DNA from: Chromera velia
Taxonomy: Eukaryota; Sar; Chromeraceae
DNA: 64,000 bases
Direction of reading: 5' to 3'
Assembly (NCBI GenBank): GCA_018398765.1
Contig: JAHBMJ010000310.1
Span: forward strand, 31,001-95,000
Below are positions 11,698-23,086 of this stretch, one piece after another (the stretch's first letter is position 1; each line of letters starts with the position of its first letter). The notes beneath the pieces were generated by a model. It was not told the DNA's origin. It searched no databases and was given only the letters and a program-made list of their open reading frames with translations. Both the position numbers and the translations under genes were made by a program.

Positions 11698-12735
11698 TTA
11701 CTCATCCTTGTCAGAGTCCTTGTCAGCAGAGTCCTTCTCGGTACCGAAGCTGAACTTGCCGAGGTTCTCGAAGCCCTTTCCGAATTCCTCGATCTTCAGA
11801 CCCTCACCGAGCTTGCCGAAGCCGAAGTCACCTCCGAAGAGGCCACCCTTTCCGCCTCTCTTCTCGCGCTTCTTCTCCTTCAAGTCGAGCTTGGCACAGA
11901 AAAGGCGGGCTCCTCCCTCACCGCAGTGGAACACAACGGAGGCCCAGGCGGGCTGGGTGGGAACCTCGAGATCAGCCAGGTACTGCTGGTTGACGTCCTT
12001 CAGGGTCAGGCCGGTGGGGTAGGTGTTGGTGTGATAGGCAGAGAAGACTCCCACCTGGTTGGAGAACACCTGCAATGGAAGCACGGCGAGGGGGGGGAAG
12101 ATGAGAAAGCGTCGGGCAGAATGAGGGGAGGAGGTAAAGATGGATGCAGACCTTGTCAACTGCCATCCGTCTGCCTGCAATAGTTTGGCCGTCTCTCTGC
12201 CTGCATGGTCTCTCATCATGCATGCATCTGATTGACTGACCTTTCCGTTCACAGCAGAGAGATCGCCTGCCTCGGCGCTGTCCTCATCTCCCTGCATGGG
12301 CATGTACTTGTCAGAGACATCCATCACAGAGTCCCCGTCGACGTAGTTGACGCACTCGGTGTTGACGGAATCGTCCTCCAGTTTCAGCTGAGAGGAGGCG
12401 GGGCCGCACGCGTACAGAGGATCCCAGTGGCCGGCGGTGTTATCAGAACCGCAGTCGAGGGATGAGGCGTCGTCGATGTTCTCCCAGATGGAGTGGATGT
12501 GGTAAGAAAGACCACCGGTGGTGAAGAGCTTGGAGCAGGTGGAGAAAGCGGACTGATCCACCTCGATCTGGAAGGCGTAAGAGAGGGAGTCATCATCCAA
12601 CCACATGTTGAAGTGACCAGTCACCTCGGGCTCGTCGAACTGTGCAACATATTTTGTGCCCTTACCACCCTTGGTGTACTTCCTGTTGGAAGCGGCAGCG
12701 GTGCCGAAGAGAGCGAGAACCAGAGCGGTCTTCAT
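11698..12735 (-). CDS. Secreted Cu/Zn superoxide dismutase-like domain protein, 288 aa
   Basis: Two exons, 12735-12241 and 12069-11698, join at a codon boundary. A classical signal peptide (MKTALVLALFGTAAAS) opens the protein. The body matches the secreted SOD-like family common in oomycetes and algae: GLSYHIHSIW aligns with the Cu-binding HxH motif, AGHWDPLYACGPAS with GPHFNP, GDLSAVNGK with the GDLG segment, and WASVVFHCGEGGARLFCAKL with the C-terminal strand. The Zn-loop ligands of true enzymes are not clearly present, so dismutase activity is uncertain. The last ~45 residues are a charged Gly/Lys/Asp-rich tail ending DSDKDE. The 171-bp intron is itself open in frame, so unspliced RNA would encode 345 aa. 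It is head-to-head with the CxHG repeat gene. Confidence 0.82.
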   Translation of the reverse strand: MKTALVLALFGTAAASNRKYTKGGKGTKYVAQFDEPEVTGHFNMWLDDDSLSYAFQIEVDQSAFSTCSKLFTTGGLSYHIHSIWENIDDASSLDCGSDNTAGHWDPLYACGPASSQLKLEDDSVNTECVNYVDGDSVMDVSDKYMPMQGDEDSAEAGDLSAVNGKVSQSDACMMRDHAGRETAKLLQADGWQLTRSASIFTSSPHSARRFLIFPPLAVLPLQVFSNQVGVFSAYHTNTYPTGLTLKDVNQQYLADLEVPTQPAWASVVFHCGEGGARLFCAKLDLKEKKREKRGGKGGLFGGDFGFGKLGEGLKIEEFGKGFENLGKFSFGTEKDSADKDSDKDE

Positions 12736-13375
12736 GTTGCTGAGTGTTGTTCAAGTGATGCAGTTGGCAAGAACAATACAGCAAGTGTTGCTTCTTCTGG
12801 ATCAAGGTAGACCGGATAGGGCTCACTCAGATACTATCTGTTTGGAATTAAGCTGAGAACTGAGAGCTTGCCTGGCCGGATGTGTACGATTGCCTCACTC
12901 GATTTTTGAACTCGATCAATTTGGAATTGCATGATCGACATGCATTTCGATCGAAATCGATCGATCGCGTACATGCATGTTGCAAGGAATTAATTTAGGA
13001 ATTTTTCCGATTCTGGTGGTGATGCGGCGGCGCCACGCGCACGCGGGGCCTGCGGCCGGCCGGCCGTGTGCATGCGACGCCGCAGAGAGACGGGGCGCGC
13101 CACGTATGCATGTTTCAGGCTTCTGCGAAACTCGAAGTTGAGAGTCACTTGAGACCCTCATCTCAACCCATCCAGAGTCTATAGCTACATGTGCACTATA
13201 TACACGCCGTGTGACATTCCTCAACCCGACACGTGTACAGAGATGTGAAGTAGTTCGGAGAGACAACTGTACAAGGCAGTTTATTGATCAGAGAGTGGAG
13301 ACGGCATCGGCTGTCGATCGAAGGAAAATTAAGATACAGACACGATCGAGCTCGCTTGAGGAGGACTCCCCGAAA
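12736..13375. promoter_or_regulatory. Divergent 5'-5' intergenic region, 640 bp
   Basis: The shortest divergent spacer in the window, between the SOD-like and CxHG genes. It contains a cluster of GATCGA/TCGATC motifs at 12932-12968, a GC-rich block with GGCCGGCCGGCC near 13055, and CTATATACACG at about 13196. It probably carries both promoters. Confidence 0.5.
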
Positions 13376-14302
13376 ATGCGTAAGGACGGAGGAGAGCCCT
13401 CCCAGAATTCACAAAAGAGGGTGACTGGTAAGAGAGAGCTCCCGGACTCTCCTGAGGGGGGGGACGCAAAACGTCAGAGAGCTCTCTTGACGGACGCTCT
13501 AGAGGTTTGTGATGAAGGAGCGGAGGGTTGTACCGACAGGCTGGAAGAGGATGCAGAGAAAGGATTCGACGGCAAGGGGGGGGAAGAGACGTTGCATCCT
13601 GAAGAGACGAGTGGAGAGGGAGGGGAGAAAATGGATGTCTGCAAGGAGGGGGATGAAATGAAGGAGGAAGAGACAGGGGGCGAATGTGAAATTGGCTATT
13701 TCAGTCAGCAAGAAGTTGCCGGTGAGGTTGAGACAGGCAAGAGGCCCCACGGCACCTGCCCCCATGGCAAACGTTCGAGGTGCAAGGAGTGCGGGGGGCG
13801 AAGTATCTGCGAACACGGAAAGCGTCCCAATCGCTGTAAATTTTGCGGAGGCACAGAGATCTGCGAGCACGGGCGCCCTCGACACTACTGCAAGGAGTGT
13901 GGGGGGAAGGGCATGTGCGAGCACGGCCGTGAGAAGCGACGGTGCAAGGACTGTGGGGGGAACGGATATTGCGACCATGGTCGGTTGCGGTACCAGTGCA
14001 AGGAGTGCGGTGGAAAGGGCAAATCCGTGCAAAGGACTCCCAGTATTCCCAGGCAACAACAGAAGGGCAAGGAGAACAAACCCGCCCAGATTGGGGAGGA
14101 CGAAAAGAGGGGTAGCGCTGAGTCAGGTGACCTCGTTGAGCACCCCTCAATAAGTCTATCCCCCCCAAGAGAGGCTGAGGCACAAAGCCCCGAGGAGGTT
14201 CAGCGCCATGGAGCCGACAGATTGCTCCATCCGTCTCCTCATGAAGCGTCCAGCTCCTCTGTGATCCACCCAGAATGTGATCTCGATGAGGAGCGAATTT
14301 GA
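13376..14302 (+). CDS. CxHG cysteine/histidine zinc-repeat protein, 308 aa
   Basis: Single exon starting at ATG 13376; the frame is open further upstream but only to a GTG. Residues about 128-213 hold five tandem ~18-residue repeats of the form C-x-H-G-x6-C-x2-C-G-G, for example CEHGRPRHYCKECGG and CEHGREKRRCKDCGG. Three Cys and one His per unit suggest Zn binding. Similar repeats occur in zinc-finger-like proteins of algae and other protists, mostly of unknown role. The N-terminal ~125 residues are acidic and carry a possible nuclear signal (KRELPDSPEGGDAKRQR). The C-terminus is Ser/Pro/Glu-rich. A DNA- or RNA-binding nuclear protein is the simplest inference. Confidence 0.8.
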   Translation: MRKDGGEPSQNSQKRVTGKRELPDSPEGGDAKRQRALLTDALEVCDEGAEGCTDRLEEDAEKGFDGKGGEETLHPEETSGEGGEKMDVCKEGDEMKEEETGGECEIGYFSQQEVAGEVETGKRPHGTCPHGKRSRCKECGGRSICEHGKRPNRCKFCGGTEICEHGRPRHYCKECGGKGMCEHGREKRRCKDCGGNGYCDHGRLRYQCKECGGKGKSVQRTPSIPRQQQKGKENKPAQIGEDEKRGSAESGDLVEHPSISLSPPREAEAQSPEEVQRHGADRLLHPSPHEASSSSVIHPECDLDEERI

Positions 14303-14672
14303 ATGGGTGAAAACAGGAGGGATCGAGGTGACAGTTTATGATAGTCAAACCATTTGACTAGTAGGCTAGTAGTAGCCATTTGATTGACCGCCAGAGCCCA
14401 AGTGGTGGCTCTGACACTGGCTCACCGGCTTCAACCGCCTCAATCCATGATTTATTATTCTAAGAGGAGGCCAGGGCCGTCAAGCATTGCAGGCAAAACT
14501 GATAGTCTTCGATTGCACAAATAACATTGCTAGTAACATTGTATATGAAGTTGCACAATTGGTGGGGAATTTCACAAAATATATACTCAATAAAAACGTG
14601 CTTTCATTTTCCCCCAGATTTGCTCGTAGATTCAATCTTTTAAAAACAAAATCAATAACTTGAATCATTAAA

Positions 14673-15471
14673 TAATAGGGCTGGGAAAAGGTTTATTTAG
14701 AAAAGCTAGGTTCAAATATGAAAAAGTGAACCTGTTGGACCTGTTTTGCAATTGCATGAACCTGTTTTGAACCTATCTTTGAGACCATACCATGACCATG
14801 CCTAGGATCATGCACGCACGCGTAGCCACTAAGACAAGCCTGGCCAGGCCGGGGTGCGCTGCCCACGGCTTAGGAGAAATAGAGAGCCAGAGCTAGATGT
14901 TTAGCAAGTTAATTTATACAAAATAACGGTCTGGGTCAAACGGAATTGGGGTCACACGGACTAGCACACGGACCGTAAAAGCACCGACTTAGGGGCCCCA
15001 CTAGGCTATGGGCCGGGGGCGCGGCGGGGCTAAAGAGTAGATGAGCTTAGACAACTTAGGGGCCAGAGGCGGCGCCGCCAGCCAGGGGGGGCCGACAGGA
15101 CCGGCGGCCCCCCGGGGCGGGGCGGGCCCGGCCCGGGTAGGCCGGGCACGAAGGCGAGTTAGGCCGGACCATAGGCCAGACCGGTTCACAAATTGGATCT
15201 TAGATTGAATCCAGCGTTGAACCTACGTTTTTTTTTTTAATTTCATATTATCATATGCAATCTTTAGATCACCTTTCACAATCTTTAGATTACCAAAAAG
15301 TCCTAAAACTATCAGGAAAACGCTCAAAAAACATGTAAAAATTCAAAATACAGTATCAAAAACGGTAAGTTTGCACTAATTAAAAGTGAACCTGTTTTTG
15401 AACCTGTTTTTGAACCTGATTCAGATTCATTACTTCGAAGTGAACCTTGAACCTTTTCCTAGCACTATTAG
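14673..15471. mobile_element. Candidate TIR element, about 0.8 kb, non-coding
   Basis: The left end reads AATAGGGCTGGGAAAAGGTT and the right end AACCTTTTCCTAGCACTATT, an imperfect inverted repeat. The interior is AT-rich with repeated GTGAACCTGTTTT phrases in both halves and a central GC-rich block (about 15000-15170). No transposase is encoded, so it would be a non-autonomous element. Target duplication is not clear. Confidence 0.5.
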
Positions 15472-16033
15472 ATAATGATAAGAATGTCTTAGAATGAATT
15501 ATTTTCTATTCTAATTTATAGCACGATTTAAAAAATCGTTTAAGTTTTGGAGAAATTCAATTGAAATTATTGAATAAATGAAATGAATGAATAAAATTTC
15601 AAAAACTAGTTCAAAAAGCATGTGGAGGTCGTCGTTTCACCAAAACCTTTGATAACCACCTTATACCTGAATGCTAGACGCCCATTCATTAGGCCAATGG
15701 CGATGACATATGATTAGAAACATATTTTTCATCATTTTCTACGTTAGAAGCGCTAACTAGGACCTTCCTCAGACTTCCAGTTTAATATTTTTCAAGTTTA
15801 TATGAATATACCTTCCAAAACTTTTTTAATTGGACCAGCCTTTACTAGCCTTAGAACGGTGGTTTCACATGTTTTTTCCAAAGAACACAACAATTATGTT
15901 CACTGTTCAGAGAAGTTAAAGCCCTAGTTAAAGCCTGGGTCAAAGCTAGTTTGAACAGGGTTGAACAAGAAACAGCAGCTTTAACAGCTGCATGATGACA
16001 AAGCTTTGCACTGGCAGCTAGCTTTTCAGTCAA
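15472..16033. other. AT-rich DNA downstream of deoxyhypusine synthase
   Basis: AT-rich sequence without a gene. The last ~100 bp upstream of 16034 are probably the 3' UTR of the minus-strand deoxyhypusine synthase gene. Confidence 0.5.
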
Positions 16034-18283
16034 TCAGAAGTCTTCTCCTTTTCCAGATTTCGTCCTCTCTCTCCCATCCCCGCCTCCCTCTCTCCACCAT
16101 CTGACGAATGAGGCTGCCGCAAGGAGGGGAAAGACCACCGTCGCCTCTGCACAGACCTTGACTTGCCGTGCTCCCGTTCGGATCTTCCCCCAGCTGATCG
16201 CTTCCTCCGGGTTTCCTCCAGAGTCGCTTCCATCGAACTCTTGAGCTGCATTCAGAATTTGTGGACGTATGTCTGTACACATCTATATGTGGTAATTGAT
16301 TCTCTTGCTCTTTCGCATATCTAGGCAGGCAGAGAATGAAGTCTTCGTTGTAGGAGGTTGATTCGTACAAGAATGGGAGAGGATCTATGAAGTATATTGG
16401 GAGACTTTTTTGGGCTTGCTCGCTACTTCTTTTATGAAAATGCTTCATTGGGTCCGGAGGGAATTCCTTCGAATTTTCGGGACCATCCTTGCGTCTGTCT
16501 CTCTAATCCCCATTTTCCCTGCAGGGTGTCTATCCTTGCCGCCCTCCTTTATGACCGACCGGTGTTGATGTACACAGCGAGGTCCGCTCCATTCCTCATC
16601 AGGTGGGCGTTGCAGGCGTGGTGTTTGGGGATTCCTGCGTGTTTGGGTATGTATCCACACACAGATTGATAGGTAGGTAGGTAGATAGATATGCATAGAT
16701 GCAGAAAGGACACTCAGGTGGAGAAGAAGAGAACGACCAAGGAAGGACGGGCTTGAAGGCTGCCTGAAGCGGTTTGTTTCGGTTGCGCTCCTTTCTTTCT
16801 TGTCCTCTCTTGATCCCTCGTCTCTGCCCTCACGCTGGTTTCCTTCACTTCCCTTTTCTTCCTTTCTCTCCTTTGCGAGACAAGACGCTGGATGTTCATG
16901 CGGTAGGGGGGAAGAGCTTTCGGGAAGTGGCCGAGGGGAAAGAATCGGGGAGGGAATTGTGCTGAAACAGTGGAAGGATCGGGAGGGTAAAAGAGAACAA
17001 GCTCAAAACCTCAAACGGAAACAAAAGACACGGCGCGAAATGGAATACGAAAGTGGACAGATATGGGAAGGAGGGACCTGGCTTAACGTTTACCCTCTCG
17101 TCGGTCAGTTTTCTCTTCTCATGATGTGTCTTTCCTCCTCTGGCCACCATTTTTTTCAGAGAGCGACAAAGGGAGAGATGGAGGAAGGAAGAGCGATTGC
17201 ATGGAGAAGCGAAGAAAGGGCCCACCCGGTAGGAATCAATCTTCCAATGAATGAGCCTTCTTGCCAGACTGTTCATGCACTTCTCTCTCCATGTCCAAAA
17301 ACAAAAATGCCCTCTCTCCCTCAACCCGCCTGCTCTACATAGGCTTCCTGACCTCCTCCCAAGATCAGCATTGCGCTCTTCCCCTGTGTGTGTCTCATGG
17401 CCATCTCATTAACTCTGCGGATATCCTGCACAAGGTCCACCCGAATAGCCTGCACATGACAAACGTATGCGTGCACGAATGCACTTCCATTCGTCCATTC
17501 ATTCAATCATACGTGATTCACACAAAAATGCAGAGAGCATGTTGAATTCGTGGATCCATCAGGACATCCTGCAGGCAGAGTTCAACAACCGAGCGAACTG
17601 CAGCCATACGAGGGGGAAAGAAACGGAGCACAATCAATGAATCAGAAATCAACAATCTGCAAGAATCTACAAAGCAGGAGAAGCCAGACAGCTCGAATGC
17701 TTTCCACGACATCGCATTGAAGAAGCATACCAGCCTCCCGTACTTCCTTGCTCGGACAGTGATATAAGAACAACAACAACATCTCCAGAAGCCCTAGGGC
17801 AGTCGCACAAGGCCCGCACAAATAATCCAAATCCAAAGAGCTTCTTTTTGAGACCAATCATCTAACCATCTTCTTCTCCACCCTTCTGTTACCTAACTCG
17901 ATTGCGCAAGACTCCAGGCTCTCTCCAGGGGAACCTCACCTACTGTTGACAAAAGAGGGGGGAGGCTTACTGGATCTTTTTTGTACGAGTGAAAGAAAAG
18001 ATTGTCGCCAATCGAGCCGTCAGTGATTGCAGGACAGAACACCTGCATGCATGCATGCATGCAGGCAAAGATCATATGCGCACAGCGGCACACGACCCAT
18101 CCATTGAGAGGAAGCGAGAGGAAGGCCGGAAGAAAGGAAGGGAGGCAAGAAGGGCGGAAAGGGGGGCAAAAGAAGAAAATCAGGAGGGGACTCTCGATCG
18201 ATCACCAATGGAAGTGAAGGGGGCTCCTCTATTGCTGGGCCTCCGAGAGAAGTTCTTCTCTCTCCCGCCCCCCCTCCACCCAC

Positions 18284-18351
<68 letters not shown>

Positions 18352-18372
18352 GTCTGTCTGTCTGTCTGTCTG

Positions 18373-18411
<39 letters not shown>

Positions 18412-20145
18412 TAAATCGGTGGCTGGGTGGGTGGGTGGGTGCAGGGGAGAAGAGAAAGAGGGAAAGAGAGAGACAACGAGCGAGAGAAAGGAACAGAAGA
18501 AGAAAGTGAAAGGAAAGAAAAAAAAAAAAAGAAAAGAAAGAAAGAAGGAAAGGAAGAAGAAAAAGAAAGAAGGAAAGAAAGCAAGAAAACCAGAAAGAAA
18601 AGAAAAGAAAACAGAAAGAGAGCATTCCATCCCTGCCAACCAACCAACCGGAATGTCGTTCTTCCAACACCAGTAGTAGAGAGACTCCTCGTTACCGATA
18701 CGCTCACCCAGTCGGTGGATCATCTGAACATTCGGTGAACCATGCAATGAATCAATCGTTCCATCCATCCTTCCTTCCTTCCTTCCTTCCTTCCTTCATT
18801 ATTCATTGACACTCACTCAAAAGAATCACAGCAGACGACATCACGAAAGGGAACGAGGAAAGAGGGACGACTGGCTGTACTACGGCTCTCTACTGAGGGG
18901 AGTGAAGGGAAGCGGATGCAAAGGCTTCCTTCCCTTCCCCCTTTCCCGCCTCACAAACATACAAACACTGAAGAGGACAAAATGAAGGAGAAAGACGAGG
19001 ACGTTTCCCACACAGAGGCAAGTGAGGAAAAATCGAAAATAGAAAATGGGAAAAACAAAAGGCAGCAGATGAAACGGGGAGTCTGTTGTCTTGCCCCAAA
19101 GAAACACCCCTGCCCTCCCACTCAGATACACAGAGGGAGGAGTGAGGAAGTGAGGGAGAGCGAGCGAGCGAGTCGCATTCTCAGCAGGCGAGAAAGAAAG
19201 ACACCTGTCCTCAATGATGTTTCTTCCTTTCTCTGCTGAATGACCTTGCTGGGTGTCCACAGTTCTCCCTTCTCCTGCTCCTCCCACATTTCATCCAACA
19301 AAGGCTGCAGCCACTCCTCGAAGAGAATGTAGTTCTTGTTTGGCACCAGCATGTTCCCAATCCGGTTCCACCCCTTTGCTCTCAGCTCTGCGCCCTTCAA
19401 ACTGTAGTCACCCACCACCGTTGGGGCGAGGCACTTAATAATGTCCTCCTCCACCCCCCCTGCCGAAGTACAGATCACGTCCACGAGCTTGTGCTTCGCG
19501 AGGAAGACAAAGATCTCCCGCAACCCTGCAGGAACAGATGCAAGAAAAACACCTTTTGAAGAGGACAGGCAGATAAAAAGGCGGGAAGACAGAGAGACAG
19601 GCAGCGACATGCAGGCAGACGGATTTTATACACGCATCCACATCAAGGGAAAAGAGGAAGCAAGCGACAGAGCGCTGAGCGACGGTATGAGAGAGGATCC
19701 CGAATCGCGTCGTTGAAGGTGAGCCGCATGCCCCAGTATTTTGCCAAAGTCACCGCAGATTACCAGAGAGGCGATGCCATTCTGGAGCATCCCAACACAT
19801 CCGTCTACGTGGACACAACATGCACAGTTGAAATGCAATGGCCTCAAGACTCATCAACTCACCTGAAGATATCAAATTGGATGTGAAGGTCAGCCAGATT
19901 TTGCATCCCGTCTCCGAAGCCAGTTCTCCAGGTTGCCTTCCCTCCAGCATCTCATTGACGATCTCGACTGCACGGCCGACATTGGTGGCCTGAAAGCCGA
20001 ACGTCTTGTAATTGTCCATCAGTTCTGTCACTGTCATTTCCTTCTTTTCTTCTTTTTCAAAGTCTGGTCCCTTGATCACAGAGGCATCCTCACCCATAGG
20101 TTCGGACTCTTGGAGCACTGCAGCTGCACCCGTTGAGCTGCTCAT
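16034..20145 (-). CDS. Deoxyhypusine synthase, 364 aa, seven exons
   Basis: Transfers the aminobutyl group of spermidine to one lysine of eIF5A, NAD-dependent, in the cytoplasm. Exons: 20145-19863, 19525-19245, 18723-18649, 18042-17971, 17449-17353, 16634-16560 and 16245-16034 (1,095 nt, all phases consistent). Family motifs in order: [77 protein letters not shown] followed by [28 protein letters not shown], and SWGKI, whose lysine (residue 315 here) is the enzyme-intermediate lysine. Length is close to the human enzyme (369 aa). Introns are 75-720 bp and rich in simple repeats. The start is [10 protein letters not shown]; an upstream open frame (20308) is not needed. Head-to-head with the 479-aa membrane protein gene. 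Confidence 0.95.
18286..18620. repeat. Composite microsatellites in deoxyhypusine synthase intron 3
   Basis: On the plus strand: (CT)n, then (CTGT)n, (GT)n and (AG)n to about 18411, followed by an A/G-rich tract with GAAA, GAAG and AAAG units to about 18620. The A/G tract lies next to the donor of exon 3 and is pyrimidine-rich in the transcript. Confidence 0.9.
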
Positions 20146-20879
20146 TGTGTATCTCGCGCTTCTCCCTTTCCTTTACTTTCTTTCCCGTCTCTTGCAACAC
20201 GACTTTCTGTTGTAGATCTTTGACCGCTACCGCTTTCCGTTTTTGCAGATTCAGTGGGAAATCCGAACCAACCGCCTTGAAGGAAGAGTCAGTGGTGTCT
20301 GCCATCAAGAGAAAACTGGAGCATCAGATCTGCAACCCAGAACTCATGGAGTGGTCTAATTTTAAGTTCTTCGAAGTTACGGATCTGCAAAGCCAAAAGG
20401 AGACGGCATGATTCCATGCAATCGGATCGAATATGATCGAATCGGATGAGCCGCCGCCGCGCGCGGTATGCGCACCGAAATGCACCGAATTAAGAAGAGT
20501 TTGTTCCAAAGTCACTTGGACGCGCGATCGTGGCCGGGATCGAGCCGGCCGTCTCCGGCCAGCACTGAGCATGCAAAAAACTGAGCCAAGTGGTCAATTC
20601 GATCAATCTGATCTCCTCAACCGACACTATCAGAGAAGGCCCCACCGTCATCTAACCGCAGCATGCATACAAACTTCTGATACTAAGATCAAGATTGCAG
20701 GATTAGTTCAATCGGCCTTCGTGGGGCTGTCCTGCTTTTTGCATCGGTCTGACAGTGACTTGTCTCAAGAACGAGACGGGGAAATTTTCAACGCGTTTCC
20801 CCACAGGTTTGTGCACCTTGCTTTTCCGCTCCGCCCCCCCAGCTTAGTGCTTGTGCCCGGTGCTCCGTAATAAATAGTG
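20146..20879. promoter_or_regulatory. Divergent 5'-5' intergenic region
   Basis: Separates deoxyhypusine synthase and the 479-aa membrane protein gene. It contains GGATCGAATATGATCGAATC at 20423, further GATCG motifs near 20525, 20538 and 20599, and a GC-rich GCCGCCGCGCGCGG block near 20450. It is a likely bidirectional promoter. Confidence 0.5.
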
Positions 20880-23086
20880 ATGGAAGGAGGCAATTTTGAA
20901 GTCCTCACCTCGCTGAGAGATGACAGAGATGTCCAGAGGAGCAAACCTCTGTGGCAACGAGGCGGTTTTATCCTTGCAGTCTCCGTCGCCTGTCTTATCG
21001 CTGTCGTTTTAATCTTCCGGCACCCGAGCCACGCAAGCGGTGGAAACCCCGTAAGCGGTGCCAAGGGGGCTGGGGGGTCCGTTCCTTTGTCGCTTGCAGC
21101 AGCGGGAGGGGGGGAAGAAAAGGCGGGCATCCGCATCGCCTGCGATGACCCTATGTACTCGAAAAAGGTCCTGAAGACCGTGTACGAGAATTCGTACTTC
21201 GGTCTTCTTCACAAGACTTACGGACAACAGAAATTCGAGGCGTCGGACATCAAATATGTGGGTGACAACTTTTATGCGGTGTGTGACAGTTCGTGGGGGT
21301 TGGGGAAGTTCGAGCGGAGTTTGCAGCCCTTTGGGGAGAAGAACGTTGAGTTGTGGGGAGAGGGGAAGGAGGAGCTCGAGGGGGATGCCGCAGAATCCCA
21401 ATGGGAGGCGATTGTGTATGATGACAAGACAGGCATGTTCATTGGCATTCAGGAAGCGATGCCAAAGGAAGACGAGGAGGCTGCTGAGGAGTCATTGGAG
21501 TCGTTGGTAGAGGAGGTTGAAGAGAAGGGGGAAGAGGGCGCAGATATCCTCACACAGGAGACCGACACTGCTGCAGAAAAGGCAGCGGCAGGGGAGGGAG
21601 AGGTCGTCTCAAAGCCTCAGGCCGCGACGTCCCTCCGTTCGTCGACTTCTAAGCGTCGTCTGAGCACTCCCGTAGCTGATGTGTACACAGCCATCATGCA
21701 AGAATTGAAATTGGATGAAGAGAACGGATCGTATGCGATCACAAAAGAATGTCCATCTGAGTTTACTTTCACAAACGGAAATAAGGGATTTGAGGGAGCG
21801 GCAGGGCTTCGCATGAAGTCAGGAGAGCTTCTGATCCTTGCCGTGTGTGAGGGGAATCATTGTGAGGGTGGGAAGAAGGGGAAGGAGGTAGGAAATGGGT
21901 TGGGGGTGCTGATGAAGAAGGAGGAAGACAAAGACGGAAGTTGCATCTGGAAGACCTTGAAGACAGTGAATCTTCCCAAGGCTGCAGAGTTTGTGGACTA
22001 TTCTGCCCTTGCCATCAAGGGCAAGCGTGTGGCAGTGACCTCACAAGAGAACAGTGCCGTGTGGCTGGGAGAGCTGGAGGGTGTGGACAAGGACGGTGTG
22101 GTGGCGGACCCGAAGAAGGTTGCGTTCTCTGACAAGGGGGAGGTCATGTTCTTCCCCAGAGACACCAACTGCATGGTCAGATTGAGCAACAGGCAGTCAG
22201 GACACACAGAAAACCGATACACAGATGCAGAGAGACGTACAAACACACAGACAGACAGACAGACAGAGCCGTAGACGTTGACAGACGCTCCACTGAGATC
22301 GCCTGATTTCCTCCTTTCTGCTTGTCTCCCACTTCCTTTCGGTCCCCCAGCGTCCCTCCTTAGCTGTATCTCTTCTCACTTCTCCCCTTACCCCACAGTA
22401 CATCCGTCATGCCGGTCTCAATGCGTCTCATTGTGTTCCCCCCCCCTTTTTTGCTGCATTGGTGTGGACTTGGGTGTGCGGTTCTCGCTTTCTCACCCCG
22501 CCCCGCCCTTTCCGCTTTGTTCGCGTATGTTTTGGCGGCTATTGGGCTGCCTGCCTGCTTCCAAGATCGGATTCTCAGAAAGGAAAGAAGTACAAAGCAA
22601 AAACGCCACACATGCACTCCATCTCTGTATTCTCTTGAATGCCCATCGGTGAACGAATGAGTGAGTGAATAAATGCATGCATGCATGCATGCATTGCTGG
22701 TCATCTGTGCGTTTTTTGACGCGCGAATGAAGGGATTGACGGATGAATGGATGGATGGATGGACGGATGGATGGATGGATACATAAATAGATATCCATGC
22801 CTGCTTTGAATCACGGGTGACTGCAGCTACGTGTACGGATGCATGTATGTTTGGATGCTCATATGTACGGATGCATCGGTACAACACTGTAGGTGTGCGA
22901 CTGCATGGATTGTATGCTGCATGCATGCATGGATGGCTGCAGGAGCTATACTGCAACGTGGAGGGTATTGACTTCATCAACGAGCACCTTCTGGTAGCAG
23001 CGAGTGACCAGATGAAGAAGAGAGGCAGACAGGACTTCCGCTGTCTGGCCAAGGACCAGTCTGTGCATGTGTTCCAAATTCCTTGA
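20880..23086 (+). CDS. Single-pass (type II) membrane protein of unknown function, 479 aa
   Basis: Two exons, 20880-22175 and 22943-23086, join at a codon boundary (GTCAGA donor, GGCTGCAG acceptor). A basic cytoplasmic N-terminus is followed by one membrane segment at about residues 28-46 (GGFILAVSVACLIAVVLIF), then a large lumenal or extracellular domain. The domain carries paired cysteines, an acidic insert (about residues 160-220) and repeated YDDKTG- or AITKECPSEF-type strand segments. It ends YCNVEGIDFINEHLLVAASD...CLAKDQSVHVFQIP, which looks conserved and may be beta-propeller-like. I cannot name the family. Start is ATG 20880, directly after an in-frame GTG. Confidence 0.78.

Noticed and set aside
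17642-17861. Minus-strand frame with hydrophobic HEAT-like look
   Set aside because: It lies wholly in intron 4 of deoxyhypusine synthase, between two exons that join in phase and match the family without it.
18020-18768. Several 100-216-codon frames in repeats
   Set aside because: Translations of (CT)n, (CTGT)n and (GAAA)n tracts in deoxyhypusine synthase intron 3.
20090-20308. Upstream frame as an N-terminal extension of deoxyhypusine synthase
   Set aside because: It is in a different frame from exon 1, and the ATG at 20145 already gives a family-length protein.
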